A stretch of DNA of 64,000 nt from positions 62,001 to 126,000 of the forward strand of contig CADCHE010000002.1 of the NCBI GenBank assembly GCA_902801205.1. Direction: 5' to 3'. Below the pieces are notes generated by a model. The model was given only the letters and a program-made list of their open reading frames with translations. It was not told the DNA's origin and did no database searches. Position numbers and translations under genes: made by a program. The DNA is from an uncultured Bacteroidia bacterium. Its GTDB lineage: Bacteria; Bacteroidota; Bacteroidia; Bacteroidales; UBA932. This document shows, one piece after another, positions 9,037 through 17,236 of this stretch (its first letter is position 1; each line of letters opens with the position of its first letter).

Positions 9037-10112
9037 TCCCTGATGCCGTTGACTTGTTTGATGCAGGCGACTTCCGCTTCGCTGTAAGGCGTTCCGTCCT
9101 GGCGCAGGATGTCATGGAACCACAGGGGCGGTTCGGCCACGTCGGGCATCGGCGTGCTCCAGGCGAAGATCGTGTTGGTCTTCCCGGCCACGAAGCCCCA
9201 GTTGATGGCGATCACGTCCTGGGCTTTCAGCACCGGCAGGCAGTTCTGGAACGTGGAGTTTGCGGTCCGGGCCATGTATTCGGTGCAGACGATGGGCCGG
9301 TCGAAGCGCCGGAGCGTGTCGATGGCGGCCTGTTGGGCCGCGCCGTCGCTGTAGCAGTGGTAGGAGATGATATCCGACAGCGCCAGCTGCACGGCATTGT
9401 ATTCGGGCAGGTCCTTCGACCAGACGCCGGCCGTGAGCGGCTGCGTGTTGCCGGCTTCGCGGGCCCAGCGGAACGCGTTCTTCAGCAGGGGCATCGACGA
9501 AAGCTTGTGGCCGCTGTTGCCGGGCTCGTTGTAGACGTCCCACAGGAGGATGCGCTCGTCGCCGCGGAAGTGCCCGACAACGTCCTTCACGTACGCCTCC
9601 AGGTTCGGGAAGAGGGCGGTGGTGTCGGCGCGCAGCGACACGGAAGGGTCCTGGACCCAGCCGGAGTTGTGGATGCCCGGCTTGGGCGCGGGCTGCGGGC
9701 CGTAGGAAGATTCTTCGTTCCAGCAGTCGTCGAAGAAGACGAACAGCGGACGGATGCCGTGTTCTTCACAGATGGCCAGGAAGGAATCCATCCGGCCCTT
9801 GAAGCCTTCGGCGTCGTGGTTCCACACCACGCTGCTGAGGTAGACGCGCAACGTCTTGAATCCCAGCGCTTCCGCCCAGCCCAGCTCCTTGTCAATCCGG
9901 GCGGCGTCGAAGGTCTCTTCGCTCCACATCTCGATCTGGTTGATGGCGTTGGCGGGAATGTAGTCGCAGCCGGAACGCCATCCTTGCGCGGCATACCAGG
10001 CCTGTGCCTGTTTCGGGGTCCATTGTTCGGAGGGGGTGACGGCCTTCTTCCCGTTCTGGGCGCAGCCGGCGGCCAGCAGGGCGGCCGCGAGGCAGATGCA
10101 GATCTTTCTCAT
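9033..10112 (-). CDS. Clan GH-A (GH5-like) glycoside hydrolase lipoprotein, copy B
   Basis: Lipoprotein of 359 residues with lipobox LAAGC (Cys17), paralogue of the downstream copy. It keeps the acid/base Glu in YNEPGN (E196) and the nucleophile Glu in CTEYM (E278) at identical positions. Divergence is strongest at the signal peptide, around residues 200-206 and 253-272, loops that could shape the active-site cleft. Ends by ATGA overlap with xth. Begins 10 bases after the GH99-like gene, so it is expressed from the promoter upstream of that gene. Confidence 0.8.
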   Translation of the reverse strand: MRKICICLAAALLAAGCAQNGKKAVTPSEQWTPKQAQAWYAAQGWRSGCDYIPANAINQIEMWSEETFDAARIDKELGWAEALGFKTLRVYLSSVVWNHDAEGFKGRMDSFLAICEEHGIRPLFVFFDDCWNEESSYGPQPAPKPGIHNSGWVQDPSVSLRADTTALFPNLEAYVKDVVGHFRGDERILLWDVYNEPGNSGHKLSSMPLLKNAFRWAREAGNTQPLTAGVWSKDLPEYNAVQLALSDIISYHCYSDGAAQQAAIDTLRRFDRPIVCTEYMARTANSTFQNCLPVLKAQDVIAINWGFVAGKTNTIFAWSTPMPDVAEPPLWFHDILRQDGTPYSEAEVACIKQVNGIRE

Positions 10113-10122
10113 GGCAGGATGG

Positions 10123-11328
10123 CTATTGCTCGTCGACGAAGACTTTCTTCACCGCCTCCAGGTAACCGTAGCCGTAGTAGTCGTCCGGCTCGAGGTAGCT
10201 GGTCTCCGTCCATTCGTTCCAGGAGTTGATGGTGATGAGGGGGTGCCGCTCCGGACGGGCGTCCAGATAGGCCTTGGCCTTGCGGAGGGCCTGCTCGAAG
10301 CGTTCCGGCGTGTTCTCCTTCGTCACCGCGCTCTTGCCGGTCCGGGGGCTGTTGTCCCAGCCGATGCTGACGTGCGGGTAATACGGGAGGGAGAATTCCG
10401 TGTCCAGTTTCTCCCAGACGACATAGGCCTGGTCCAGGATCTTCTGGTAGTCGTCGTCGACATTGAGGAAGTGGCAGAACTGATAGTGCGAGGTGCTGGT
10501 GAATCCGATCTTGCGCACGAGCGCTTCCTCCGGCTTGTCCGTCTTTCCGGCATCGAACCCGCTGTAGTTCAGGTTCGGCGCCCACATCGTGAACTGCAGG
10601 TCGAGGTCGGGGAAGCCGGCCTTCTTCACCTCCTTGCGGAACCATTTCACCGCGTCGGCGGCCGCGTCGACCCCGCCCAGTCCGTCGATGAAGTTCTTCA
10701 CGTCATAGATCATGAAGACGGGCTTGCCGTCGATCTTGTAGTAGTTGGGCTGCTTGAAGAACAGTTCGATGTTCCGCAGGCAGATCTTCTCGAACTCGTC
10801 GCGGTCGATCCGTCCCGTCCAGATGACGTTCTTTTCGCCCAGCTGGGAGATGCGGGTGTCCCAGTAATTCTCGACATCGTGGTTGGCCCACATCAGGTAG
10901 AACTTCATCTTGTCGCGGTTGCTCGCTTTCAGGAAGCCGTCCGTGAGGGTTGTCTCCATGAAGGGCCGCCCGTCATACCAGTACCAGTCGAAGATGAAGA
11001 CGTTCACGCCGTGCCGGGTTGCCTGCTCGACCTCCATCTCCATTACGGCGGGGTCGGCTTCGTTGACCGGGCCCCACAGCGGCATCCGCTTCCAGTAGTG
11101 GCCGGGGTTGCGTTTCTGCATCGTGAGGACGGTCTCCCATTCTCCCATCCCGGACGTCCAGAACGGGCGGAGACGGGGATCGTTGTAGGCATAGGCCGGA
11201 TACAGGTAGGCGGCCACGTCATACTTGGGGCCCTGCGGCGCTGCAGGGGCTTTCTTCTTCTGTGCGGCGGCGTCCGTTCCGAGCGCCAGCGTTCCCGCCA
11301 GAAGGATGAGGGTCAGGATTCTTTTCAT
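10123..11328 (-). CDS. GH99-like / WbsX-type secreted protein
   Basis: 401 residues with a signal peptide (about 1-22, ending DAAAQ). The body matches the WbsX/GH99-like domain family: AAYLYPAYAYNDPR at the start, FDWYWYDG in the first third, and SWNEWTE near the C-terminus. GH99 enzymes cleave alpha-mannan internally; WbsX-like members are also found in polysaccharide loci, so endo-glycosidase activity is inferred rather than certain. The start MKRILTL is chosen because it opens the signal peptide; the frame upstream runs through the promoter. First gene of the glycosidase-xth unit. Confidence 0.8.
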   Translation of the reverse strand: MKRILTLILLAGTLALGTDAAAQKKKAPAAPQGPKYDVAAYLYPAYAYNDPRLRPFWTSGMGEWETVLTMQKRNPGHYWKRMPLWGPVNEADPAVMEMEVEQATRHGVNVFIFDWYWYDGRPFMETTLTDGFLKASNRDKMKFYLMWANHDVENYWDTRISQLGEKNVIWTGRIDRDEFEKICLRNIELFFKQPNYYKIDGKPVFMIYDVKNFIDGLGGVDAAADAVKWFRKEVKKAGFPDLDLQFTMWAPNLNYSGFDAGKTDKPEEALVRKIGFTSTSHYQFCHFLNVDDDYQKILDQAYVVWEKLDTEFSLPYYPHVSIGWDNSPRTGKSAVTKENTPERFEQALRKAKAYLDARPERHPLITINSWNEWTETSYLEPDDYYGYGYLEAVKKVFVDEQ

Positions 11329-11369
11329 GGTATCTGCAGATTTGTTTTCGTTGTTTACGGTTTGAAAAT

Positions 11370-11401
11370 GCAAGATAATGAAAAAAACGGCAACCGTCAA
11401 A
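11370..11401 (-). promoter_or_regulatory. Promoter of the GH99-like operon (TTTG, N20, TATCTTGC)
   Basis: Read on the minus strand: -33 TTTG, exactly 20 bases, -7 TATCTTGC, about 40 bases upstream of the start codon. The full 32-base block is repeated identically at 12161-12192. Confidence 0.75.
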
Positions 11402-11515
11402 TTTGCGCCGAAGCATGACCGTCCGTTCGTTTTTGTTACTTGCATGACAAGTAACCATCCGGGTCCACCTTCATCGTCATTGACGTACTGATTCAAAGAC
11501 AGCGCTCCGCGTGGT

Positions 11516-12115
11516 TTAAATCCGCGGTAGCTTTGGGCGCGAAGGACTGTTTATGAATCGATTCGTGCTGTCCGGTTTGGAATCATACTTTACAAAATGA
11601 TAGGTCAAGTCTTCTGTATAGGTTTTATCGTCTTCGTTATCTACACTTTTATATACAAAGAATGTCGTGTCATTCAGTATTTTTCCATAATAACTGAAAG
11701 TATTAAGAATATCTCCACCAATTATCCTCCCTGCATCATTCCAAATCTCTATTTCAATATCTATATTCTCTATTTTGAATATTCCTATATTCAAGGGAAT
11801 TTTCTTAATTTTTGATATATAATCATCATTTAGCAACCTTTTTTCAAGGTAATTTAAAGCATCCAGGCCAAAATCATTAGGTTTATGTGTAAAAGTATGG
11901 ATGCAAAAACCGTCCCGGTACAATACGGTCAAATATAGGTAGTCTTCATCAACGGAATAGTAATAACCATCGGTCCGTAATTGATTACCAGTGTATCCAG
12001 CTTTTGTGAGTGGAACGGGAATGTTGTTTTTCGAGCAGCTACCCGCAGATAGAGCGATTATTACAAAAAATAATAATCCGCTTTTTATCATAATGCGTAA
12101 GGAATTATCTCGCAT
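11516..12115 (-). CDS. Hypothetical AT-rich lipoprotein
   Basis: About 199 residues, no recognised family. A signal peptide with lipobox SAGSC suggests a membrane-anchored lipoprotein. The rest is rich in Tyr, Asp, Ile and Asn, with mostly beta-type composition and no obvious motif. Three in-frame Met codons (12139, 12115, 12091) could start it; the middle one gives a positively charged n-region before the hydrophobic core, but 12091 is equally possible. Codon use and GC (about a third) differ sharply from neighbours, pointing to recent acquisition. It has its own promoter, identical to that of the glycosidase operon. Confidence 0.7.
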   Translation of the reverse strand: MRDNSLRIMIKSGLLFFVIIALSAGSCSKNNIPVPLTKAGYTGNQLRTDGYYYSVDEDYLYLTVLYRDGFCIHTFTHKPNDFGLDALNYLEKRLLNDDYISKIKKIPLNIGIFKIENIDIEIEIWNDAGRIIGGDILNTFSYYGKILNDTTFFVYKSVDNEDDKTYTEDLTYHFVKYDSKPDSTNRFINSPSRPKLPRI

Positions 12116-12160
12116 GAACGTGGTGTGCCTGGTCTTCATCGTGATGGTGTTTAATCTCCG

Positions 12161-12192
12161 GCAAGATAATGAAAAAAACGGCAACCGTCAAA
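12161..12192 (-). promoter_or_regulatory. Promoter of the AT-rich lipoprotein (TTTG, N20, TATCTTGC)
   Basis: Identical over 32 bases to the promoter block at 11370-11401; the identity starts and stops at the -7 and -33 boxes. Confidence 0.75.
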
Positions 12193-12244
12193 ACAATAGT
12201 CTTGTGTAAAGGCCGTCCGCCTGCCCTCATCGCGTTTTCCGTCT

Positions 12245-12277
12245 TTTATCCGTGGAACATTTTGACCTACGGATAAA
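12245..12277. terminator. Hairpin between divergent genes
   Basis: Nine-base perfect arms (TTTATCCGT and ACGGATAAA) around a 15-base loop. No T-run follows on the plus strand; it may be a terminator remnant or a regulatory hairpin. Confidence 0.4.
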
Positions 12278-12328
12278 TCTTCGTCACTTTGCCGGAAGAT
12301 AACCAAAAAAGCGGGGCTCTTCTCCGCC

Positions 12329-13534
12329 GTGTCGTGCAGCCGGTTCGAGACGGACCGGATTCCTGAAGCCAGCGGCCGGAACGCCGCCGTGACGGCGGTC
12401 GGCGTCGTCCCCGAGAATGTCGCCCTGCTGCTGGCCGCTACGCCGATGGACCTGGACCAGGTCCGCGAGGTCTGGGCGGCCGTGACGGCCTCTTCGGAGA
12501 ATGGCTACGATGAAGAATATCCGTTCCGGAACTTGCTGCAGGCCCCTGGGAGCGGGGTCGGTGCGGACGTACTGGCGGCGCAGGGCATCCCGGATCCGGC
12601 GGGGACGCGTGCACTTCTGCCCGGGGCGGAACCGCTTCGCGACCGGCTGGCGGCGGCTGCCGGGGCGTGCTTGGCCGAAGAGGCGTCCGAAACCCGCAGC
12701 GGCATGCGCCGCTGGGACGGGTTCTCCTCCGCGCAGGCCTTGCTGGAAGCGCTGGAGCGTTCCGGCCTGCAGGTTTACTGGCCCTATTCCGAAGACTGGG
12801 ACGGGCGGACGATGCCGGTCGTCACCTTCCTGCCGGACCGGGCCTGGTCGCCCCGGACGGATGGCGATGTGTCGAACACCGCGTATGCCGGCCGGCGGAA
12901 GGAGGACGGTTCCTGGGAGGTGACGCGCATGACGGTCAATGAAGAGACGGCCCGCCGCAGGCCCGTCTGGGTGGTTAATTACAACGAAGACGACGCTTTC
13001 CTGACGCCGCAGCTGCTCGGCCGGCTCCGCCCTGAGCCGGCCGCCACACGCGGGGCCTCCGACAACAAGACGCTGCGGCTCAAGGAGTTCAAGGCCCATG
13101 TGCACTATGATTCCTGGCTGTCCGGCGGCAGCGAGTTCTTTGTCAAGTGCGGCTCGCTCAAGGCCTTCACGGCGACCGTCGCGTCCGACCTGACGCAGTA
13201 CACGCCGGAGATCACCGACCTGATGATCAAGGTCAAGCGGAAGCAGGTGCTGACGACGCTCCGGTACAACACCATCCTCGTGCCGGAATGGTCCCCCCAA
13301 CTCACCGAGTGTGTATTCCTCATCCACGAGGACGACGGCGGGAAGATCACGACCTGGAAGGCCAGCGGGGAGGTCAAGATCAAGTCCAAATCCTACGGCT
13401 TCGCCGTCGAGTTCCCCTATCACCGGAATGACGACATCGTGTGGCGCGGCAAGCTTTCTTCGACTTATTTCGAGAAGAACAACGGCCTTCCCAACCGATA
13501 CGGCGACGTCTCCATTACATTCACCTTCAATTGA
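12329..13534 (+). CDS. Hypothetical protein, apparently 5'-truncated lipoprotein
   Basis: No family recognised; about 401 residues from a GTG codon. The frame is open upstream to a TGA at 12263 and reads ATA-Thr-Lys-Lys-Ala-Gly-Leu-Phe-Ser-Ala-Val-Ser-Cys just before the GTG, which looks like a lipoprotein signal peptide whose ATG has become ATA and whose hydrophobic core is too short. The C-terminal third alternates charged and aromatic residues and ends GDVSITFTFN, suggestive of a beta-rich domain. GC content and codon use match the core genome. A TCACTTTG box lies just upstream. The true start, and whether the gene is still made, are uncertain. Confidence 0.5.
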   Translation: MSCSRFETDRIPEASGRNAAVTAVGVVPENVALLLAATPMDLDQVREVWAAVTASSENGYDEEYPFRNLLQAPGSGVGADVLAAQGIPDPAGTRALLPGAEPLRDRLAAAAGACLAEEASETRSGMRRWDGFSSAQALLEALERSGLQVYWPYSEDWDGRTMPVVTFLPDRAWSPRTDGDVSNTAYAGRRKEDGSWEVTRMTVNEETARRRPVWVVNYNEDDAFLTPQLLGRLRPEPAATRGASDNKTLRLKEFKAHVHYDSWLSGGSEFFVKCGSLKAFTATVASDLTQYTPEITDLMIKVKRKQVLTTLRYNTILVPEWSPQLTECVFLIHEDDGGKITTWKASGEVKIKSKSYGFAVEFPYHRNDDIVWRGKLSSTYFEKNNGLPNRYGDVSITFTFN

Positions 13535-13576
13535 TGGCAGTTCCTGCTGGCAAGGTCGGGGCACTCCCCCGACTTT

Positions 13577-13608
13577 TTTGCAAGTGTAAAAAATAACACC
13601 TATTTTTG
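13577..13608 (+). promoter_or_regulatory. Promoter of the DUF4160/DUF2442 pair (TTTG, N20, TATTTTTG)
   Basis: Perfect -33 and -7 boxes with 20-base spacing. The ATG of the first gene starts 1 base after the -7 box, so the mRNA is predicted to be leaderless. Confidence 0.8.
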
Positions 13609-13609
13609 T

Positions 13610-13852
13610 ATGCCCGAAATATTCAGGTTATTTGGTTTCACCTATTACTTTTTCAGTAGGGAGCATGAGTCGGTTCACGTCCATATTGAGGGTGCGGAAG
13701 GATATGCGGTGTATGAGCTGGAGGGGAACGAATTCAAACAGCGATATGCCCGCGGGATTAAAACCGGAGATTTGAGGAAGATTGAATCGGTCTTGAAAGA
13801 AAACACGGAGACGGTCTTGAAGGCTTGGGAACGTCACTTTTATGAGAAATGA
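13610..13852 (+). CDS. DUF4160 domain protein (toxin-antitoxin-like)
   Basis: Small cytoplasmic protein of 80 residues with the DUF4160 pattern: MPEIFRLFGFTYYFFSREHE followed by HVHIEGAEG. DUF4160 genes usually stand directly upstream of a DUF2442 gene and the pair is regarded as a candidate type II toxin-antitoxin module; which partner is toxic is not settled. The next gene here is indeed DUF2442, starting 1 base after this stop. GC is lower than in the core genome, consistent with mobility. No alternative Met exists near the N-terminus, so the leaderless start is the only reasonable one. Confidence 0.85.
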   Translation: MPEIFRLFGFTYYFFSREHESVHVHIEGAEGYAVYELEGNEFKQRYARGIKTGDLRKIESVLKENTETVLKAWERHFYEK

Positions 13853-13853
13853 T

Positions 13854-14291
13854 ATGGAAATCCGTAGAATTTGGTTTGACAAGCGCTATCTTTATGGGGA
13901 GGATGCCGAAGGAAGGGTATACAGGCAGTCACTGCTATGGTACCCTGCGCTGGCCAGCGCCTCTCCCGAACAGAAACTTGCGTACAAAACGGGTTTCGAA
14001 GGCTTCCACTGGCCAGACCTTGGTGTGGACGTGAGTTTTGAAAGTTTCGTATACGAAGATGCCGTCCCGACGCCTTTACAGGCATTTTTCCTTGCTCATA
14101 AAGAAATCAATATCTCCGGCTTCGCGAGCGTAGCCGGCATTCATCCCAATCTGATCCGGGATTATGTCAACGGTTTCAAGCATCCTTCTCCTCAAAGAAC
14201 CCTTGAAATCCAGGAGGCCGTCCGGAAGTTGGGACGTCTTTATTCCCAGGTTGAATTCCTTCCTGACTCCAATCCCGGCGGTTCCTGCTGA
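13854..14291 (+). CDS. DUF2442 protein with helix-turn-helix domain (probable antitoxin/regulator)
   Basis: 145 residues. The N-terminal half matches DUF2442 (MEIRRIWFDKRYLYGEDAEG, then a WYPAL segment and FHWPDLGVDV). The C-terminal half contains a helix-turn-helix: ISGFASVAGIHPNLIRDYVN, followed by a QEAVRKLG helix, as in DUF2442 proteins that bind DNA. It probably neutralises or regulates the DUF4160 partner and the shared promoter. An alternative ATG four codons upstream overlaps the DUF4160 gene by 11 bases; the internal ATG, 1 base after the stop, is preferred. Converges on the U32 gene with a 3-base gap. Confidence 0.82.
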   Translation: MEIRRIWFDKRYLYGEDAEGRVYRQSLLWYPALASASPEQKLAYKTGFEGFHWPDLGVDVSFESFVYEDAVPTPLQAFFLAHKEINISGFASVAGIHPNLIRDYVNGFKHPSPQRTLEIQEAVRKLGRLYSQVEFLPDSNPGGSC

Positions 14292-14294
14292 GGA

Positions 14295-16187
14295 TCAGAT
14301 GGTTCCGGAGACTGTCATCTCGCACTTCGCGCAGTCGAAGCGCAGGGCGTAGCGGCGGCCGTTGTTGAGCAGGAAGAGGGGATCGGTCTCGCGGGCTCCC
14401 TGATGCACGGGACACAGGCCGAGTTCGTAGCGGAGGCAGTATTTCATCCGCATCAGCTCGGCCTTTTCCTGATGCGCAAGTTCGTAGGCCGGGTCGACGG
14501 AAACGGCCCCGAGTGTCCGCCGGAGCGCCTCCGCCTTGCGATTGGCGACGTTGGCCTTGTATGTGACGGCGGCCTGCTGCGGCCCGGCCGTCTGCGCCGG
14601 GGCCGTATCCGGGGTGGAGAAGGGCAGCTTCCGGCAGGGAATCCGGTCCAGTTCTTCGGCGAGGGCCCTGCGGAGGGCGTTCAGTTCCGCGGCCCGCAGG
14701 TAGGGAAGGACGCCGGCGGTGGGTGCTGCGTCCAGTTTTTCCAGATGGAACGTGTAGATGCCGGCCGTCTTGGAAACCTGGCTGCGGATCATCGCTTCCA
14801 TCCGCTCCGTGTTCGCCGCGGGAGAAGCGGCGTCCGGGGTGACGGCGCGTACCTCCCGTCCGTCGGCACTGCGGGCGACGGCGGACAAGATCAGGCGCTG
14901 CTCTTCATCGGGGATGCCTGCCGAATCCCCGGCGGGCTGGGTGGCGACCTCCACCTGCACCGGAATCAGCCGGCGCGGCAGGTCGCTTTCCATCTCCCGC
15001 TCGAAGGCGGCGGAATAGTTGCGGAACAGCCGGGTGCCTGCGGACGGAACGTCCGTGCACTGGCAGCGGATCGTCTGCCCGGTGCAGACATCGCCGCGGA
15101 ATCCCGCCACGCCCCCGCCCGGAAGGGCGAAGGAGAAGCCGTCTCCATTGCGCAGCGTGGTCTGCGGCGAGCGGAGCCGCAGGGTGATTTCCGTCTGGGC
15201 GGCGGGGCCGGAAAGCGTCCGCGTTCCCGTAACGGTGCCGATTTCCTCTCCCATCGACTTGGGAATCTCCATCGCCGCCCACGGTCCCCGCTTCCCGTCC
15301 AGGAAGAGCTGGGTGTACCCGCGGTTGAAGGTCTTCTCCAGCTGCGGCGTGAAACCGCCTTCACTCCGCCCGAATGAGGTGCGGCGCCAGGTCTGCGGAG
15401 CGGCGTCGACCATGCGGTCCAGGGCCAGTGAATAGGCACGGACCGTGTTCCGGACATAGGAGATGTTCTTCAGCCGGCCTTCGATCTTGAAGGAAACGAC
15501 GCCTGCGCGGGCGAGGTCGTCCAGCCGGCTGATGAGGTTGAGGTCTTTCAGCGAGAGGAGGGCTTTGCTCCGCTCCAGCACGCGTCCCTGTGCGTCCACG
15601 AGGTCGTACAGCGCCCGGCAGGCCTGGATGCACGCTCCCCGGTTGGCGCTCCGGCCGGCGATCTGTTCGGAGAGATAGCACTGGCCGCTGTAACTGGCGC
15701 AGAGCGCGCCGTGTACGAAGAACTCCAGTTCGCAGCCGACGGCGGCGCGGATCCGGCGGACGTCCTCCAGCGAGATCTGCCGTTCCAGCACCAGCCGGCG
15801 GAAACCGAGCCGTTCGTGGAAGGCCGCTTCTTCGGGGGTGCGGATGGCACATTGCGTGGAGGCGTGGAGCGGCAGGATGTCCGTCCCTGCCAGGGCGAGG
15901 TCCTGCACGATGACGGCATCGACACCGGCGTCCTTCGCCGCCCGGAGCAGCCGCTCCGCCTCGGGAAGTTCACGGTCGTACAAGATGGTGTTGAGGGTAA
16001 GGAAGATCCTTGCTCCGAAGCACCGGGCGTAGGTGCACAGACGGGCGATGTCGTCCATCGTGTTGCCTGCCGCCTGCCGTGCGCCGAAGGCGGGACCGGC
16101 GATATAGACGGCATCGGCACCGCAGTCGATGGCTGCGATGCCGATATCCGCATTCCTTGCCGGAGCAAGAAGTTCGAGGTCTCTCAT
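14295..16187 (-). CDS. U32 family protein with DUF3656-type C-terminal domain (RlhA-like RNA hydroxylation protein)
   Basis: 630 residues. The N-terminal TIM-barrel-like U32 domain carries the family signature EFFVHGALCASYSGQC (155-170) and the paired cysteines C163, C170, C186 and C190. A long C-terminal region ends in LRYELGLCPVHQG and RFDCAKCEM, typical of the larger members. Proteins of this size and layout in Escherichia coli (RlhA/YdcP) are required for 5-hydroxycytidine in 23S rRNA, while shorter ones (TrhP) act on tRNA; the length favours an RlhA-like role. Older annotations call these collagenase-like proteases. Start ATG shares one base with the stop of the TPR gene (TAATG), so the two are coupled. 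Confidence 0.88.
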   Translation of the reverse strand: MRDLELLAPARNADIGIAAIDCGADAVYIAGPAFGARQAAGNTMDDIARLCTYARCFGARIFLTLNTILYDRELPEAERLLRAAKDAGVDAVIVQDLALAGTDILPLHASTQCAIRTPEEAAFHERLGFRRLVLERQISLEDVRRIRAAVGCELEFFVHGALCASYSGQCYLSEQIAGRSANRGACIQACRALYDLVDAQGRVLERSKALLSLKDLNLISRLDDLARAGVVSFKIEGRLKNISYVRNTVRAYSLALDRMVDAAPQTWRRTSFGRSEGGFTPQLEKTFNRGYTQLFLDGKRGPWAAMEIPKSMGEEIGTVTGTRTLSGPAAQTEITLRLRSPQTTLRNGDGFSFALPGGGVAGFRGDVCTGQTIRCQCTDVPSAGTRLFRNYSAAFEREMESDLPRRLIPVQVEVATQPAGDSAGIPDEEQRLILSAVARSADGREVRAVTPDAASPAANTERMEAMIRSQVSKTAGIYTFHLEKLDAAPTAGVLPYLRAAELNALRRALAEELDRIPCRKLPFSTPDTAPAQTAGPQQAAVTYKANVANRKAEALRRTLGAVSVDPAYELAHQEKAELMRMKYCLRYELGLCPVHQGARETDPLFLLNNGRRYALRFDCAKCEMTVSGTI

Positions 16188-17122
16188 TATTTGCCGAGGG
16201 CGGCGATCATCTGCTTGGCCTGGGCGCCGAACTTCGGGTCGTCAGCGACCTTCTTGTAGAACTCGAGGGCCTTCGCGTTGTTCTTGGCCTGCTGGTAGAG
16301 GGCCGCGACGGTGAAGGTGATCGCATTGGCGTTCTTGGCTTCGGGCTGCAGCTCGAGGTACTTGGTGAAGTTGGCGATGGCGTCGCTCGACTTGCCCAGT
16401 TTCTGGGAAGCCTGGCCGGCGATCAGGCAAGCGGTCGCGTTGGGCTCGACATCGTTGGCTTTGTTCGCGGCGGCGACGGCGTCGGCAAGCTTGTTCGCCT
16501 TGAGGGCGGCATTCGCCTGGGAGACATAGAGTTTGCCCATCTGCTTCTTGGCTTCAGCCTCCTTGCCGTTCCAGATGGCGTGCTGGAGCACATCCACGGC
16601 CTGGTCGGTCTTGCCGAGGGCACCGAGGACCTGGGCGAGGGTGAGGGCGGTGGAAGCGTTGGTCGTGTCCGCATCGTAAGACTTGGTGAAGGCGTCGGCG
16701 GCGGCGGCGAAGTCTTTCAGTTCGACGGCCTTCTTGCCTTTCATCAGCCACATCTGGGGAACGAGTTCCTTGGCTTCGGCCACGATCTCATCGTTCTCGA
16801 ATTCGGCAGCCAGTTTGGAAGTCGCCTCGATCTGCGCGGCGGCCTCTTCGTATTTCTCATCCTTGATCAGGTTCTTCGCAATCTGCAGGGAGACTTTGGG
16901 GATGATGCCCTTGCAGTTTTCGACCAGTTCGGCGGCGTCGTCACCAATCTCGTTTCCCATAGCCAGCGCTTGCTGGAAGTAATCAAGCGCTTCCGTATAA
17001 TTCTCCATCTCAATCGCCGTGGCTCCATTATTGTAGAGTTCGGTAGCTTGAGACATGTCCTGCGCCGAAAGGATGCCGGCGGAAAGGATGGCGCCCGCGA
17101 GGGCAAGAATCATTTTTTTCAT
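16187..17122 (-). CDS. Tetratricopeptide-repeat exported protein
   Basis: 311 residues with an N-terminal signal peptide (MKKMILALAGAILSAGILSAQ). The mature part consists of Ala-, Lys- and Glu-rich helices forming about six TPR units, e.g. YNNGATAIEMENYTEALDYF near the start and ASQKLGKSSDAIANFTKYLE near the end. No catalytic motif, so it is likely a scaffold in the periplasm. It precedes the U32 gene with a one-base overlap. A TACATTTG box lies about 50 bases upstream on the same strand. Confidence 0.85.
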   Translation of the reverse strand: MKKMILALAGAILSAGILSAQDMSQATELYNNGATAIEMENYTEALDYFQQALAMGNEIGDDAAELVENCKGIIPKVSLQIAKNLIKDEKYEEAAAQIEATSKLAAEFENDEIVAEAKELVPQMWLMKGKKAVELKDFAAAADAFTKSYDADTTNASTALTLAQVLGALGKTDQAVDVLQHAIWNGKEAEAKKQMGKLYVSQANAALKANKLADAVAAANKANDVEPNATACLIAGQASQKLGKSSDAIANFTKYLELQPEAKNANAITFTVAALYQQAKNNAKALEFYKKVADDPKFGAQAKQMIAALGK

Positions 17123-17171
17123 CGTTCTGTTTATTAGATTATACAGTTTTCAATATATGGTGCACGGGGCA

Positions 17172-17179
17172 CAAATGTA
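17172..17179 (-). promoter_or_regulatory. -7 box (TACATTTG) for the TPR-U32 unit
   Basis: TAnnTTTG match on the minus strand, 50 bases before the TPR start; no good -33 box at the usual distance. Confidence 0.45.
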
Positions 17180-17186
17180 ATAAAAA

Positions 17187-17219
17187 TTTGTATTAAATGC
17201 ACATTATTGCTTAATTTTG
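17187..17219 (+). promoter_or_regulatory. Promoter of the M16-like gene (TTTG, N21, TAATTTTG)
   Basis: -33 and -7 boxes at 21-base spacing. The promoter is followed by a real Shine-Dalgarno (GGAGG at 17225-17229) 7 bases from the ATG, unusual in this window. Confidence 0.65.
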
Positions 17220-17236
17220 CCTTTGGAGGTGTTTGT

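Noticed and set aside
12709-12950. Alternative small frames inside the orphan gene
   Set aside because: They overlap in all three frames and are Arg/Pro-rich, typical of GC-rich out-of-frame sequence.
12284-13564. Minus-strand frame of 426 codons opposite the orphan protein
   Set aside because: Composition is Arg/Gly/Pro-biased as in other antisense frames; the plus frame has normal amino-acid use and a beta-rich C-terminus.
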